Notes: generated by a model from the sequence alone, not told the origin. 64,000 bases of DNA from Haliotis asinina (GCF_037392515.1 NC_090290.1:56494753-56558752), one strand, 5' to 3'. Positions 1 to 14,316 are shown, counted from the stretch's first letter. Translations and numbers: made by a program.

Positions 1-3000
1 TGGGCTACCCCAACACCCCAACTACTCAAAGATACAATGTATAATGCTCTGCCATTACATCACTAAACATGTAGGAGATACTGGATTTACAAGATTCATA
101 AAATGCAATTGAGAAATCCAAGGAGGAAACAGATGATGAAGAGAAGATAAGGAAACAATGTGACAAATTATTCCATTCCTTTGGAAATGTTTCATCTTGT
201 TGCAAGATTATTATTATTATATTATCATTGTATTATTGTATATTGTATATAGTATATTGTTGTATTATCATTGATGAAGTGATAGTTGTCAATGTGTCAC
301 AATGTTTAGAGTTTTGAGTGTGTATTGTGGGTCACTTTTATTATCATATATCTTCAATGGCAAGGCCATACTTTGCTTGAATGCTCTCACCTGTGTGTCA
401 TATATGAAAAGGCCCATTGTGGTGTTGTGCAATGGAAAATCACACATGGACTTACACTTGAAATTACTAGAGTAGTGTGCCTCTGCCTATCAACACCTGT
501 TTGTCAACAACAGGATATTCAAGAATGACACTCCGTGCCTGACTGCTCGCTGTGGTAACTTCCTTCAATTTATATGTCTGATCTCAATGTAAAATGCCAA
601 GATTCTGTCAAGATGATATTTTACATCTGTGACCCATTATTACCTTAGACTTGTGACTCAACTGCATTGTACTAGAAATCTGTATTGTGATTTACTGTAA
701 CTTGCTCAATATTTTATTGAATATTTTACAATTGTCTGTGTTATATTTTGCTGGTTCAAAGGAAATTTCTTATACCTTTCTTCATGGCAATTTATTAAGC
801 GTAGCAATCTGTATGGATTATATATAACAATTTCTTGTATGCATTGGCATTGGCTAGTGGTATGCTCACAAAATGGAATAGCCCAAACATTCTTAAAGGG
901 TATGAAACACAAATGGATACCAACATGGCAGCACACAAAGTGTTTAGACCAAAATCCCTGAATTCAGATAGCATATTTTTTAACTTATTCAAAGAAAAAA
1001 CACCACATAATCTGATGAATATGTTGGACATATTTTTCTGCACTGGAGGCTACTAAAATTGATTTAATCAGTAAATGTTTTGGTTCAGTATATTACAGCA
1101 AATTCTGAATGAAACGCAAATATCAGCTAAGCACCAATTTTCAACTTAAAAGGAAACAGTTTAAGACCCTGTCAAAAATCCATATAAATTGCCTTTACAT
1201 AAATCAACACTCCAATGCTCCAACGCTCCAAGTTCCACAAAGCACTGCCCAAACACTAGATGATATTAATTTACCCTCTAACTGTGTCATAGCTCTCAGC
1301 TTAATGACAACAAAAACAAGTGAAAATGTCAGGGCATTCATAAACACTACAATGCAAGTGGGGGCCATCACCAAATAATATCTATCAGAGAACATATTTC
1401 AATTAAGTTTTTCAAAACACTTCATATTCCCTTTTACTATAAAACCACTTTGATATCTAAAATAAAAGTGTTTCACTCATTGATTGGATTTGTGAAAAAG
1501 AAATTAAAATAAACAGAAGGATTATGAGATGGTCCCTGGACTTGCTGGTATGTGAGTACTTTCAGGCCTCCAGAAAAATGTTACAGTGACATTATCACAG
1601 ACAAGACAGGGCAATATAAGAATTATCACTTTATATGCAAACAATTATAGTAGTTATTAACATGGTGCAATTAGTAGTAGTAATTGGTGGTGTTGTCCCA
1701 TCCACATACAGTTACTGAGCGAGAACATAATAATGTGAAGTTTATACATTCGTCAGAACACTTTTGTCTTATCAAGAATTGATGAAAAAAAGTTGAACAG
1801 AAATTTGAACTGCAGACTAACACTGACATACAGTTTTGATAGTTACGAATAATTCCTTCTGAACTTAAGTGGAGATAACTCCTACCGCACAAGACTATCA
1901 AGTACATGCCCAGTGAGTGAGTGAGGTCTAACCATTAGATCAGTCCATTGCCCCTCACATCCCTACGAAGGCAGTCCTCTGACTTGTACTAGCAACTGAG
2001 GACTATATTTCTGAAATGGATCTCAAGCTTTCAGTTTTTCAGAAAATGTAACAAAGTAAACAATTTTCTCTCATTTAATATTGAAAAGACATGAACTCTA
2101 AGGATTAGAAAAACAAAAAATCTAAGGATAACAACCACAAAGTTTCCACTGGTTCTTTGGACTCTTAAAATCTTTCTACAACTAGGTGTATGGCGTGAGG
2201 CTTGTTGGTTGTCACACCCCCATGTGCTGATACAGCAGATATCTGGCAACTCTTTAGCTCAGTATCAATGTAGATCATATCAACATGTTTCAAGTCATTT
2301 GTGGCAAGCAAGGGTTAAACTTGTCAATGTCATACAAAACCTTTCGCATAAAAACCTCAGGAAATTGGATTAAAACAATCATAATAGGCCCCATGTGTGC
2401 AACATCATGTCAACACGATTATCTAAATATGATCTTTATACACTTTCAACTTGCAAGGCCCACAAACTACATAAACTGTCCAGAACAATATGATACATTT
2501 AAACAATTCCACAAAGAGCATGACTTCTACGTTATGAAAACACAAGCCAAGAAGCCTGAACACTTCTAACAACACTAGCCCCCACCTCCATCATATCCTC
2601 TGTGTCTACACAACATTACTTCACAAGCCCCCACCCCACCCAACTTCCATCCCCCTAAAAATAACAAACCCTGTCATGACCTCTGTACCCCAACAACATG
2701 ACAAGGTTACTGTTCTGCCATTAACATCCCCCCCTCCCTCCCTCCCTCTCCCCACCCCAACTCCCCACAACAGGACAGCTTCCCCTCACAACCTCTGTAC
2801 CCCCACAACCTGACAAGGTGCCCAGACCTCCAGGATGCTAACCTGTCACTGAATGGATCTGTCAGAGGCCTCCTTGTAAACGCTGTGTCCCCACTTGGAA
2901 ATGGCTTCCGTTTCATTCCACCAAGAAAAGAAAATAACTCCCACCCTTCCATAACATGGGACAAGACTTCCCTAACAACTTTAAGCCAGCTTTCTTTTTC

Positions 3001-4460
3001 AGCAAGCTGGCACAAATATGTGTGGAAAAGTCGTATTTACATTTTTAGAATTTTGCTTCTCACTGACCTCAGGTTGGAGCAAGTTGCTCACTTCAGTCAG
3101 CATGGTTTTCTTCTTGTGAATACTTTAAGAGAAACTACTTAAATATCACAAAAAGGATATAATTATTCTGAAAGGTCAGAACAAATCCAGAGGAGCTGAA
3201 TGCCTGAGTCTTCAATCTTCTGGGTAACTCGAAGTACCTGTCAGTCCCGACCATTTTTTCTACCATCACAGACATACCTATGTCTTGAATACATTGATAA
3301 GTCGAATTTATTACTTGGTCCCCAGCCATTCAGAATTTGACAATATATATTAAAAACAGGTTAAATATGTGAGCCGCTGATATGAATTAAGAACAATGTT
3401 ACACATGACATGAGAAAATTGCACAACCATGAAAACAATATTGTGTATATTTTAGTTGGCAAGAATCCATATAATACTCTTTCTGAACCACATGGCTCAT
3501 TAATATGGCAGCACATAATATACAGTCATGTCCAATTCAGCTCCAGTACATGAATGTTTATAGTTTTAACATTTATCACACAAACAGCACCAAAAAACAA
3601 AAAAAAAAAAGGAACAAAAAAGAAAGAATTATCAATAACAATACATTGAAATTGCATTATTTAGTTTCTTTTCTTTAAACTGAGCCAAGTCAATAGCTAA
3701 GATTATTAAAATCAAATAGAATTATATTTGTCCAATCAATCACTAACTACGCAGCCATGAAAAAGAAAAAAATCAAATAGATTTTTAAACATTACAGTTC
3801 ATTTTAATTTTTCAAATAATTTCTAATTGTGAAGTTTATATTCTGTAAACAGAAATATGAACTGTGATGCAAACCAATATTGACCAAGTACTGTCTTGCA
3901 GATACTGGACACTGACGTGAAACATCCTGACTGACGAGCAAAGGCAGGCCCTCCTGGACACAAGCCAAACTTATTTATCTATCTTTCACATCTATTTCCT
4001 TGCCCTCTGTGACCATGATTCTATATGTATTTTTAATTCTGTAAATCTGAAGACAAAAATAAACAGTTGTCAGCAAGATGACTTTTAAATGGAGATGCAT
4101 GTCAGCCAAGACGTAGAGTAACTAATGTGTTGATAATGTCATGATGAGTTTACAGGCAGAAGCACACACCTAACCAGGCTGACAATTTGATAAGCAGTGA
4201 AAGTGTTCTATTTGGATTTTATTACAAATATTGACAAAATAGGTATGTGTCATAAATGACAAATTATAATGAATTGCCAGTTTCGTAGTAGTTGTGGATT
4301 AATTGATATTTTGGAAAGAAATTCATTGTTATTCTGACAGTGAAAGTATTTAGTTTCTGTTGTATTTTTGAATATTGAAGACCATAGGCATCCGAGTACA
4401 ACTGTAGAGATCATTAAATTCTACGTTAGCCAAGCAGAAGAGTGATGGAGTCTTGTCATA
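1..4460. other. AT-rich sequence without supported genes
   Basis: Only short frames without family features are present. A shrunken inverted SINE may lie at 1913-1960 (gtgagtgagtgag next to ccattgcccctcac). The frame at 2885-3142 (and its shadow on the other strand) is open for about 107 codons after an acceptor-like ccagacctccag, but it has no motif and no donor. Confidence 0.5.
2705..2810 (+). repeat. C-rich polypyrimidine tract with flanking direct repeats
   Basis: cccccctccctccctccctc is a strong polypyrimidine run able to form triplex or i-motif DNA. On either side, acctctgtacccc(c)a, then acaac-tgacaaggt occur as imperfect direct repeats (about 2680 and 2800). Confidence 0.7.
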
Positions 4461-4605
4461 CACTGCTATCAGCAATATTCCGCCATTATCACAGTGGAGG
4501 ACACAAGAAATGAGTTGCACACATTTCACCCATGTGGGGAATGGAACCTGGTCTTTGTCATGAGGAGCGAACACTTTATCCACTAGGCTGCCCCACTGCC
4601 CCTCC
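4461..4605 (-). mobile_element. tRNA-derived SINE (family 1), inverted
   Basis: The reverse complement carries gtggataaagtgttcgctcc (box-A region), a degenerate box B (ggttccattcccc), cacatgggtgaaatgtgtg and a gcggaatattgctgat body. The (TCAC)n tail is lost. Confidence 0.75.
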
Positions 4606-5439
4606 AAGCAATAAGACCACTACTTGCTTTACCTGTCTTTGCACAAACGTGACTAAATTTATCAATGTGGAAAAATATAAGTCAAAAGACCAATATGAAA
4701 AAAAAGTGTAAAATGAGATAATATAACATATGTTACATTTGGGATTACACTTTTGCAATAATATAATTCCAAATTTTAAACATTGGGGCTGCATAATAAT
4801 TTTCTTGAACATAAACTTCCAGAAAACAAAGCTAAGTTTTCATTTCACTTTGCTTGAGGTATTTTATCTTTCATTCACAAACAGACCAACACAATGGTGT
4901 GATTAAGCGTGCCCTTTTATCTCACCCCTCAACCAATACCTCTTATCTTTGATCTAGACTACTTCCAACAATTTCCTTCAACAGTTCAAGCCAGCCCATT
5001 CAAGTGCTTCACTGTGACAGCTGTAAACACTGGACCCTGAATTATCTCCCCTTGTACTGATACTTACGTTATAGATTGGATAACATTGTTTGACTAAGTG
5101 ATAGGCATACCTAATACTCCCACACGATTGGGATATTACCATAATTTTTAAAATACCACTTGTTCAATTTTTTCTCTAAAATTCCTTCTAAAAAATCCAA
5201 AATAAAATAAAAACGTTCCAAACATTTTTCAACATTTGATTACTTTGCATCTGCTGTGATACATATTTTGATCTATTGTAATGCTGATCAATTGATCCAT
5301 CGCAATGTTTACATTCATTGTTTATGTTTTAAATATTCAAAGATATCAGATCTAAATATCGCCCGTGTTGATAATTACACAAATAATATTACGTCTGATT
5401 TCCATAATGCCCCCAAAAGCCGTCTTTTGATGTTGTGTA

Positions 5440-6000
5440 TGGAGTAAGTATGCCCGCGGACGCCGGTCCCCGCGTTACGACATAGCCATTATGACACGCA
5501 TGAATCACTGACACTGGCACTGATTCCATACACGCCTCATCTGTGGCATAACATGCGATTTATACGCACCCCGCTGATGATAAGAAATGTTTCTGAATGG
5601 CAAATAAGTGAATTTCAGCTGAAATAAACGCAGAATTGTGAAATGAAAGCAAGATGACGCGTGGACGGTTTAGTCATCAGTGTCCACCGGCGTGATGAGC
5701 ACGCGAGCTAACTGTTCCAACCATTGTTCAGACTGGTTCCAAATGGTCTGTAAACAAAGCAAAATCCGCCACCAAAACAAAGATATGCTTCTACACATTC
5801 AAACATAATAAGTTGCAGTCATGCCCATTCCTATGAAACCATTTTCTTCCGCCTGGGAACCAATTTTTGGAATCCAAGACGACATGGCACCGGGCTGCTG
5901 CAGATGTTGAGTATCGGCGATATGCGCTCGTCTTCATCTCACGCGCACTTGCTCGTCTGTGGAGCCATGTTATAAATACTGATTTCCCACTCACCTCTCA
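5440..6000. promoter_or_regulatory. CpG-dense stretch, possible promoter
   Basis: CG dinucleotides are much denser here (gcccgcggacgccggtcccc and the surrounding sequence) than in the AT-rich DNA on either side. No coding exon could be tied to it; a 67-codon minus frame (5994-5791) has no recognisable features. Confidence 0.25.
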
Positions 6001-6805
6001 ATTGCAGTATAAAATCCTTTCTGAGGCGGTGTAAACTCTATTATCCACTAGCAGACGACTCTACGAACGCTCAAACAAGCCTATATCTTTACTTATATTG
6101 GCCAGACATGATTAGCAGATCTTCAGTCAATGGAGGTCAAAAACAGACCTGGCAATCCCCGGATGTTTACCTTTGACCTTGCATAATTTGCAAATTGACC
6201 TCGCTGCGTGCATAATCAACGTTGTATCAACCAGTCATTTCACTGCGGTATGGTGGGGGTGGTTCAATGTTACGCATGAGCTGTGTGATATTTGCATATA
6301 CACGACCCACGGTGTTTATAACATACCCGGAAAAGAAATACACACTCGCCTCAAGCGGGTCGCGAGCCTTTGAGATGAGTGTGTGTGAGCTATTGTTAGA
6401 AATCACACCCTAATCATTGTGATGCCGATTGCTACGAACGTGACAGATGGTTACAGTCGAAATATTTTCAATCCGTGGAATGTTTCTGCCGGGGCGGAAT
6501 GTTGATTCCACACTCGAGTGTTTACGGTTTGATTGTTGCCCATGTGTCGTTACTAACGCAAATATGGTACTTCTTTATTTACAAATTTATAGGTGATTTG
6601 CCATATTTATTTGGGGATTAAAACGTAAAGTTATGTTTTTCAGCCTGATTTCACACTTCCGTAAAAATTCTCTTCAAAGAATCTCATAATCATTTGTTTT
6701 AAGCACATGTCACACAGACCTCTAAATGTTTACAGTCGTGTTTATGGCACCATCATCACTACAACACACAGGACTGTAGTTTAAGAGATTTAAATGTTAG
6801 AGTCA

Positions 6806-7194
6806 GATTTGTGAAATCAGTCATTTCGTGAAATGACCAAGAAAGTCAGCCATTTCGCGTCATTTTGTGTAACTACAATCAACATACTTCAGTCATTTCA
6901 TGAAATGTCATTCAATATCTTAATCTACAAAAGTGGATCACAATTTCATCACCACTGTCACTAGCAGTTAAAATATTGTGGCAGTGACCCTTGCACTTCA
7001 GCTTGGCTTTGGAGCATTTACACCTGTTTGTTTGCTGTGTCCAGAGCAGACACACCTCACAACCCCCTGTCCACCACATATAGATGAAATTATATTTTAC
7101 GAAATGACTGGAGGATATTGGTTGTTGTCACACAGAATGACGAAAAATGGCTGAACATCTTAGACATTTCACGGAATGACTGATTTCACAATGT
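6806..7194. mobile_element. non-autonomous TIR element, about 390 bp
   Basis: The left arm (from 6811) reads gtgaaatcagtcatttcgtg followed by gtcagccatttcgcgtcatt. The reverse complement of the right arm (to 7190) reads tgtgaaatcagtcattccgt followed by ttcagccatttttcgtcatt. The arms match over about 100 bp. No gene is inside. Confidence 0.75.
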
Positions 7195-8756
7195 GAATGA
7201 AACATAAACACGATATAGCATCTCCGGCATGTGACTTGTAAGAAAGAAAAAATATCTCACCTTTGCGTATTGCCTCTGCTAATTATCCCGCGCATGCTAA
7301 AATACAGAATGGTACATCCCCACTGTAGACACACGCAGTGTGGGACCCAGTCACGGTCACGTGACCACCTCAACACATGCCTGACTGATGTGTGTAGGTT
7401 GGGTCGTGTGTGTGTGTGATGCACACTTACGTCAGTGTACACAGCAATCCCTATAGCTACTCCTGTTATCTATCCGTGTTCCACTTGGAGAATACAAAGA
7501 ACTGACCATAGGGTCTCTCCCCGAACGTAAAGAAGTGAAATTACATTTCAGTTCAAAACGTGACATAACCTTCACAGTTATTTTTTTTTATAAAATATAC
7601 GAATTCTGCATGAAGGAAATTAAACTAGTCATAAATTATGATATATTTGTGTAATTGTTTATACCTTTTAAATTTAGAAATGTGTTGATTTTACGTGTCC
7701 ATTTCGTTCATGCATTTCCCTGTTCACATTTTGATTAGCAGCAGGTGGTGACTTTCGCCTTATTAAACCCCACTTAATGATCCGTCACTGGAATAAAAAT
7801 GATACATGATTTGGTGTGTCCGAATTTTAAGCACATGTGTCTAAAATAGCAATTGAGATCTTGAACTAGAATGTTAAGTCGAATCCAATCAAACCCCGAT
7901 TCAGTTGTGACACATGACTATACGACTGCACAGAGACACGGGAACAAAGACACGTGCCCCCCGCTATAACGCGTCTGGCACCAGCATTGTCCTCACAAAC
8001 TAAATCGATCATATTTCAAATGACCCTTCTCTATATCCCAAACCGTATTACTTTTCCAATATCTTGGTCGATATGGTACATGATGTCCCCAATTGTATAC
8101 CTGTGTTACATTGTCACCAAACAATCGAATTGCGTCATATGATTTGCTTAATTGGACCTTGCGGCCTTCATAAACGCGCGAACAGATGGGCTCAGTCCAG
8201 ATTGTGCCTCACTGAAGGCAGTAAAATTCAGTCAATAAAATGCATACTTCAACTGGTTTTGTTCATTAATTTAATATTTTGGTAAATATGGCACTTACAA
8301 AAGTCCCCTATTTGTTTAGAAGAATATTGCTCATATTTGATAAGTAAGTGGTTTTTCACTGGCTTAAACAAAATCTGGGTTGTTTCAAAGCTTGTAAACA
8401 CTTATGTAGAACACCCCCATGCATGGATATGCGTGCAGCTAGATAGAATGATAACAGGCCGAAAACGAGATTCGAACCCATGCTTGTCCTTTTCTGTCAT
8501 GTGCTGAAAACAGACACATCGTTCAAATTATGGATGTATGTTTCCAGAAACACGCCAACGAACTTGCTACTCATAACGACGCATTTCAGTGAAAATACTA
8601 TGCATAATATATTGTGTACGTAAACTCGACAAGGACAAAACGTGAAATGAAACAAAGATCAAAGAACAATATTTCATTGGCTCATTTCGAAACTGTTTAT
8701 GTCCAAACAACAACATTATCCATGCTAACCACTGACCAAACAGTTTTAAGGATCTT

Positions 8757-8779
8757 AACAGCAACAACAACAACAACAA

Positions 8780-8821
<42 letters not shown>
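8757..8821 (+). repeat. CAA/CAGCAA microsatellite
   Basis: Runs of CAACAA change into CAGCAA hexamers. The poly-Leu and Thr-Ala translations over it are artefacts. Confidence 0.95.
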
Positions 8822-9413
8822 ATTGAATTCATAGGTATGGGCAGGACAACGGACACGCTGACTAATCAGAGGTTCTGTGCATCATTCGCCTTGTGCAGGT
8901 GTTGCGCGAGCACACGTGTAAACCTGGTTGTGTGCCTACATATTGACTACATTGTGACGCGTTCATTGCATTCTCCTTAAACGCACGTAAACCAGAATCA
9001 CACCAGGTTTTCAAACAGAAATGCCCTCGACAGAGCCACCTGAATTTTCCAATCGCTATATCTCCATCTCCCTCAATGCTTTTTCGCTCGACACAGATAA
9101 CACAATCACATACCATTTTATAAGCGACGAGGAGTAACAGGAAATATATTGTGTCCCTTAAAGAATTTAAAGTCACGTGACCAGAAATAACTCTTTATCG
9201 CGGACCTTATGACTGCCTTCAAGAAGTGACATACAATGTTTTAATATGGCTCGTTAGGTGAAGTGAAGCGGGATTTAACGTGGCGTTAAACATGACACCA
9301 CATACTGTCACGTGCACTAATGTGCAGGTGCATGTGTATGTGCGTGTGCACGTGCGTGTGTGTGAGTGTTAGTATTGACTAATGCCAGTTGTATTGTGTA
9401 AGGTCACTCAAGT

Positions 9414-9490
9414 TGACAGGTCCGGGATTCGAACCACCTTTCTCTCTTCATGCATACACTCGATCCACTACACCAAGAGTCTCTCTGTGA
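9414..9490 (-). mobile_element. tRNA-like SINE head
   Basis: On the minus strand tggtgtagtggatcgagtgt resembles box A and ggtggttcgaatcccggacc box B. No acceptor stem or clean cloverleaf closes around them, so this is more likely a SINE head than a working tRNA gene. Confidence 0.45.
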
Positions 9491-10797
9491 GACCAATCGC
9501 ACGAGCGTGGATGACAGTTTGTAAACACTCGATATCAGGATGAAATTATGATGAATCTGAAGTGGACATGTATTAATGTGCATGCACTGCAATAGTTGGA
9601 CCACTTGTTGTCACGTCTTTCCTTTCATTGTTTTGACCCGTGACTTACAAAAGTAATTCTTTTCACCTAGGTCGATTTTATTTGTGTAACATATATATCA
9701 TGAATGTATGAAAACGTATCTACTAAAAATAGTGATACACTTGAAATTTTAGAATGTATGTTATTTATTTGTTTGGTTGGTTGTTTGTTTGCATTTTTGT
9801 TGGTTTGTTTGTTTTCGACAAATACGCTTCAGCGACTTTGGGACGATGTACCATTCAATTTGAGAGTACCTGTTCACCTTCAACGTGCAGTGGTACAAAC
9901 CAAGCACAGCTCAACTTCACAACATAGCTGGTTCATTATGGTACAACCCACCGAGGGAGAAGTAATACTCTGATCGTTATGACACTTCCTCCAATCTTTT
10001 TCTCTTTACTCACATATATCAATATTCCAGAGAAAGCAAGACAAAACTGGTCAATTTCTGTGCACTGCGTCCCCTACTTGCAATATACACTGTGACTTGC
10101 TCACTTCATACCGTCCCCAGTCAATACATCGATCATGTTTGTGTATCATGCTTACCTATGTCAAGAGGTTTAAGTGTCTGTGTATGTGCCATTCAGCAGG
10201 TAATGTTCTCATAGTTGTCACAGACGTGTAGTAACTACACAGTATAACATGGAGGAAAGCGTCCTATCGATCACTTCAGTCGTTTCATATTGACTTTTCG
10301 AAGAAAACTTACTTTCGCTTGAGAAATTCTTTATTCTAATATGACTATTGTCTTGGAAAGGACTTTTGTGAAACTCGTTTTTAAGGCATTTTATTCACAG
10401 TGAAACCTTATATTCCAAACCCTGGTATTCCAGCATTCCCCACTTTATGGAAGAAAGGACGTAAATTTGGAAAATATACTTTGACTGTTCGTTAATCCGT
10501 TTGGTGGGAATTGCATCGTCTTGACAAACAGGATTCATCTGCTGGAAAGGTGAATGTACATTTACACATTGTCTTTCACTCTACCGACAATGGCTACATG
10601 CGGGTATATACGGGTACAGTGCAATTGTCTGTTAATTTACATTCACCAAAACACCAAAGAACAAATATTTCAGATCACATTCTAAGGGAGATAATCGCAT
10701 GCTCATTACAGAAAACAGGTTTTTAGCATCATTTACAGGCTATATGATTCATAGGCGGGTGCAGAAACTTTCCAAGGGCCGGTCAAGGGGTTCAGGT

Positions 10798-10935
10798 TTT
10801 ATGCCATATTCAGCAATATTCCACCTGTCTGTAAATAATACAATCTGGACCAGATAACCCAGTGATTAACAGCACTAGCGTCGATCTGCACAAATAGGAA
10901 ACAATGACATGTGTCACCCCAGTCTGTGACTACAT
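10798..10935 (+). mobile_element. interspersed repeat (family 2, 'tggaccagacaatccagtgat' type)
   Basis: It contains tattcagcaatattccacct, tctgtaaataatacaatctg, gaccagataacccagtgatt and aatgacatgtgtcacccc. The same ordered segments recur near 12775, 17800, 55449 and, inverted, 55663 and 61520. Length and dispersion suggest a SINE-like element. Confidence 0.72.
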
Positions 10936-11398
10936 GTATATTACAAAGGTGAAGGAGAGTACTGAAAGGTCTTAATGTTCCCAGACTACCAAACGGCACA
11001 AGTGCACCGCAAGGCCAATCTATGTGCCAAGTTTCGTGAAGAAATGTTAGACGGCTTTAAAGCTCTGTTCTGGAAAAGAGCACCACCACCAATTTCAGTT
11101 AAAGTCGCGATAAGTAATAATAAAAGAAGTAAAATTCATAACTGGGTCCAGACCCCAAAAGGTGCATCTAGGGATCATGCTTGACATAGTGTGGCGCGTT
11201 TGATGAAACTAGCATGTATAGTTTGGAAGATCTGCTCCGGACAAAGTGTGGTGGATGCACGCACGGAAGGAACTCGTTTCTATATCTGCCACAATTTTGA
11301 GTGACTTCCCAACTCAGAACATTTATTCAAAAGCAACGAACGACGATTAAACACTTTCAGTCAAGTGTGTGTATGTTGCGTCACGTGACTCTACAGAC

Positions 11399-11704
11399 CC
11401 GGGCCCCGTTTCACAAAACTCTCGTAAGCCTAAGATCTCGTAACTTTCCTCGTAGCACTTGCACCTGGGGCCCCTTTCACAAAACTCTCGTAAGCCTAAG
11501 GTCTCGTAACTTTTCTCGTAGCATTTCCACCTCCTATGTTATGGTATAGGAGTTACGAATGCTACGAGAAAAGTTACGAGACCTTAGGCTTACGAGAGTT
11601 TTGTGAAAGGGGCCCCAGGTATACTGTAACATATGAGGTGCAAATGCTACGAGGAAAGTTACGAGATCCTAGGCTTACGAGAGTTTTGTGAAACAGGGCC
11701 CTGG
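11399..11704. mobile_element. double hairpin made of four copies of one ~60 bp repeat
   Basis: Two direct copies (from about 11401 and 11468) of gtttcacaaaactctcgtaa ... gtaactttcctcgtagc are followed by two inverted copies (11555-11612 and 11640-11700, ending gagagttttgtgaaacaggg). The order is A-A-A'-A', so RNA or single strands could fold into one long stem. No gene is inside. Confidence 0.85.
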
Positions 11705-12769
11705 ATGGTAATTTGGCCACATAGCTGCGAGACGTTCATATCTCTATAACTAAACTGTTATGTGAACGCTACAGTTTTGATATTTTATTCTAAGCCAAGC
11801 AATAAAAAAAACACACACACACCTTGATTAAACTGACAGTGCACGCACCTCTCATTTACTTGACAAGACACCATTAATGTTTCACGAAAGGATTACAAGT
11901 ATCTTGAATCCTTTCAAACGATATCATGTTATTTCTATCGTTTGAGTTCACTTTAATTAATATGTTATAGCACGGATGTACATTAATGGCCAGGGGGAGA
12001 TAACCGCACTTCCAAGAGTTGCAGGCATGTATTCACACATGGTTGCAATAACAACAAGCTGATATCACTGTATCGTTTGTGTGTTAATTGTAATCGACTA
12101 CCAAGTATGTCAGATTTATATTTGCATGTTATATACATCAGATGTGTTTATCTATCACATGTACTTTAAAATTATGTTTATGTCTGTTATTATATGTGTT
12201 TAACGTCTAACATGATAAATACTTGTAGGTGCAGACTACAGATATACTGCACTGAATAATTCAGGATGAAAATTGAGCAGTCCGACTATAAAATCTGATT
12301 GGTTCACGAACCAGGCGCAAGTAAGTACTGTAACATAAATACTAGCCAGCAAATGGCAAACAACAAAAGCTGTCCCAAGACCGCGAGGCGTGTATATGTA
12401 GGAAAGTTCCCCGTGCTTAAGTTTTCAGATGAGCCCTTCCTGTTAATAATAAAATCATTTTAGCCTTTCTGAATATTGATACATGCTTTTATTACTCAGG
12501 TTTACTATTTAAACCGTCTATGCATGTAACATAGCACCTTTTTCACTGGTACATGGCCACACCAAGGATGGTGTCTGTAGAAAAGCTAGATAAGTCGAAT
12601 AGGGCCCCCAATCGACAATGACGGCAAACTCGATCCAAGTTAGAACTGCTTGCCGATGTACAATGTAACCTTAGCGCTGTGAATGTCGTAAGTCTAAAAT
12701 AAATCTGAAATAACTGTTTTGGCTGGAATTTGCCTGGAATGTTGTTGGTTGCTGCTGTAGTTCTTGCTG

Positions 12770-12975
12770 TTGTTTAATGCCGCACCCAGCAATATTGCAG
12801 CTATATGGTGTGGGTTTGTAAACAATCGAGTCTGGACCAGACAATCCAGTGATCAACAGCATGAGTGTCGTACTGTATAATTAGGATGCAATGACACGTG
12901 TCAACCAAGTCAGCGAGCCTGACCACCCGATCCCGTTACTCGTCTCTTACGATCACTCCATCATGCAAGCAAACG
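12770..12975 (+). mobile_element. interspersed repeat (family 2), long copy
   Basis: It contains atgccgcacccagcaatatt, gtaaacaatcgagtctggac, cagacaatccagtgatcaac, caaccaagtcagcgagcctg and accacccgatcccgttactc. This is among the best preserved copies here. Confidence 0.82.
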
Positions 12976-13883
12976 TGATGATTAATAGGGTTCGTCGATG
13001 ATTAATCAGACCAATACAGAATTCAACATACGCATTTAGCACATATGTGTCACTCTGGCTAACCACGCACTTTAAAATGCTCGTTTTTACCGTCACATTA
13101 TAATTAACATTCGTACTCACCCCATTAAACAGGCGTACAGCATGATGACAAGTGTGTGGTCAAGCTAAACCTGTTAACGGTACTCCACAATCAAATGATA
13201 TGTTGTATATCGCTATATGGATTGACTGTGCATCTATGAAATGGATATGGTCACGTGACACAACAGCTGGCGACAGCTGGCGTTTGAAGTGAAAAAGAAA
13301 GTATGAAGTATATAGGAAATTGATAAGTTCTAAACTGGCTTTAATACAATGTTTAGACAGCTTTGCTTTTCTCAATACATTATATGGTACATTCGTGACA
13401 GGTTTGAGCTTTGACCAGGCTCCATCAGCCAGCCGCCGTATGTATGGCAGCTTGTGTCGACAATGTAGGTGATATATGGCTCATATTCGTCACATACTAT
13501 TGGCTTGATATTTCACAGGCAATTCACACAGGATCAGTGTTATTGTATGTCCATTGGAGGAAGGCGTGGCAGTCGTTGAATGTTGATGCAGTTATGGAAA
13601 CATATTTTCACGTTTCAAAAATAAATACGATATTCTGTCAGGCACGATGTGTATTCTGTGTACATGATGCATATCGTAAAATATCGAGTATATATTTGTG
13701 TCTCAACACTAAACACAAAATACACATGCAGTCAGAACAAACTGACAGAGAATTCGGGTGGTGGGAGGATGGATCGGGTCGGGTCGGGTGGGGCAGGCCA
13801 GGCAGTGATTGAAATCATAAACATCCGTCCATGACTTCGGGTCACAGTGACTTGCATCCTTTTCGGTCAGCTCTTAGTCAAGG

Positions 13884-14040
13884 GTCGGTGGCCTTGTGGT
13901 TAAAGCGTTTGCTGGTCACGCCGGGGAACCGGGTTCGATTCCCACATGGATGAAATGTGTGAAGCCCATTTCTGGTGCCATCCACGTCGTTATCACTGGA
14001 TCATCGCTGAAAGTAGCGTTACATTATTCAGTCACTCAAG
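13884..14040 (+). mobile_element. tRNA-derived SINE (family 1), well-preserved head
   Basis: The box-A-like ggccttgtggttaaagcgtt and box-B gggttcgattccc sit about 35 bp apart, as in Pol III promoters. They are followed by cacatggatgaaatgtgtga and agcccatttctggtgcc. The 3' part is degraded and ends near cagtcactcaag. Confidence 0.82.
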
Positions 14041-14316
14041 CAGACAAGCATGAGATACGGAACACATATTCTTCTTGAGAACCTTACATTCAGAGAATCC
14101 GAAAGTAGGGATATCCCTCTAAGTACTTACTGAGTATCTTCCCAAACATTTGTTATAGTCCCGAACACCACACTGGGAACCTGTCCGAAAAGCGTGACAT
14201 GTTATGCACGTTCTCCACACCTTTTACGTTCGCTTCAAAGATTATCTCGTTGGCTTTCTAAAACAGGCATTTAGAATGAAGATTTTTATGGATATCAACT
14301 TCTTTATGAGAGAACA

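Larger units (their letters stand above)
7200..10797. other. intergenic sequence with simple repeats only
   Basis: Apart from the CAA microsatellite and the tRNA-like head listed separately, I see a TG-rich block (9285-9365, 9765-9815) and a box-B-like gattcgaaccc inverted at about 8470. No gene is supported. Confidence 0.5.

Noticed and set aside
2707..3142. Overlapping frames of 85-102 codons on both strands
   Set aside because: No motifs, no convincing splice pairs, and the minus frame runs through a polypyrimidine tract.
8567..8826. Poly-Leu and Thr/Ala-rich reading frames
   Set aside because: They are translations of the CAA/CAGCAA microsatellite.
9414..9490. tRNA gene on the minus strand
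   Set aside because: Boxes A and B are recognisable but no acceptor stem or cloverleaf closes; more likely a SINE head.
13411..13812. 133-codon open frame
   Set aside because: Low-complexity end and no family features; ends in G-rich simple sequence next to a SINE.
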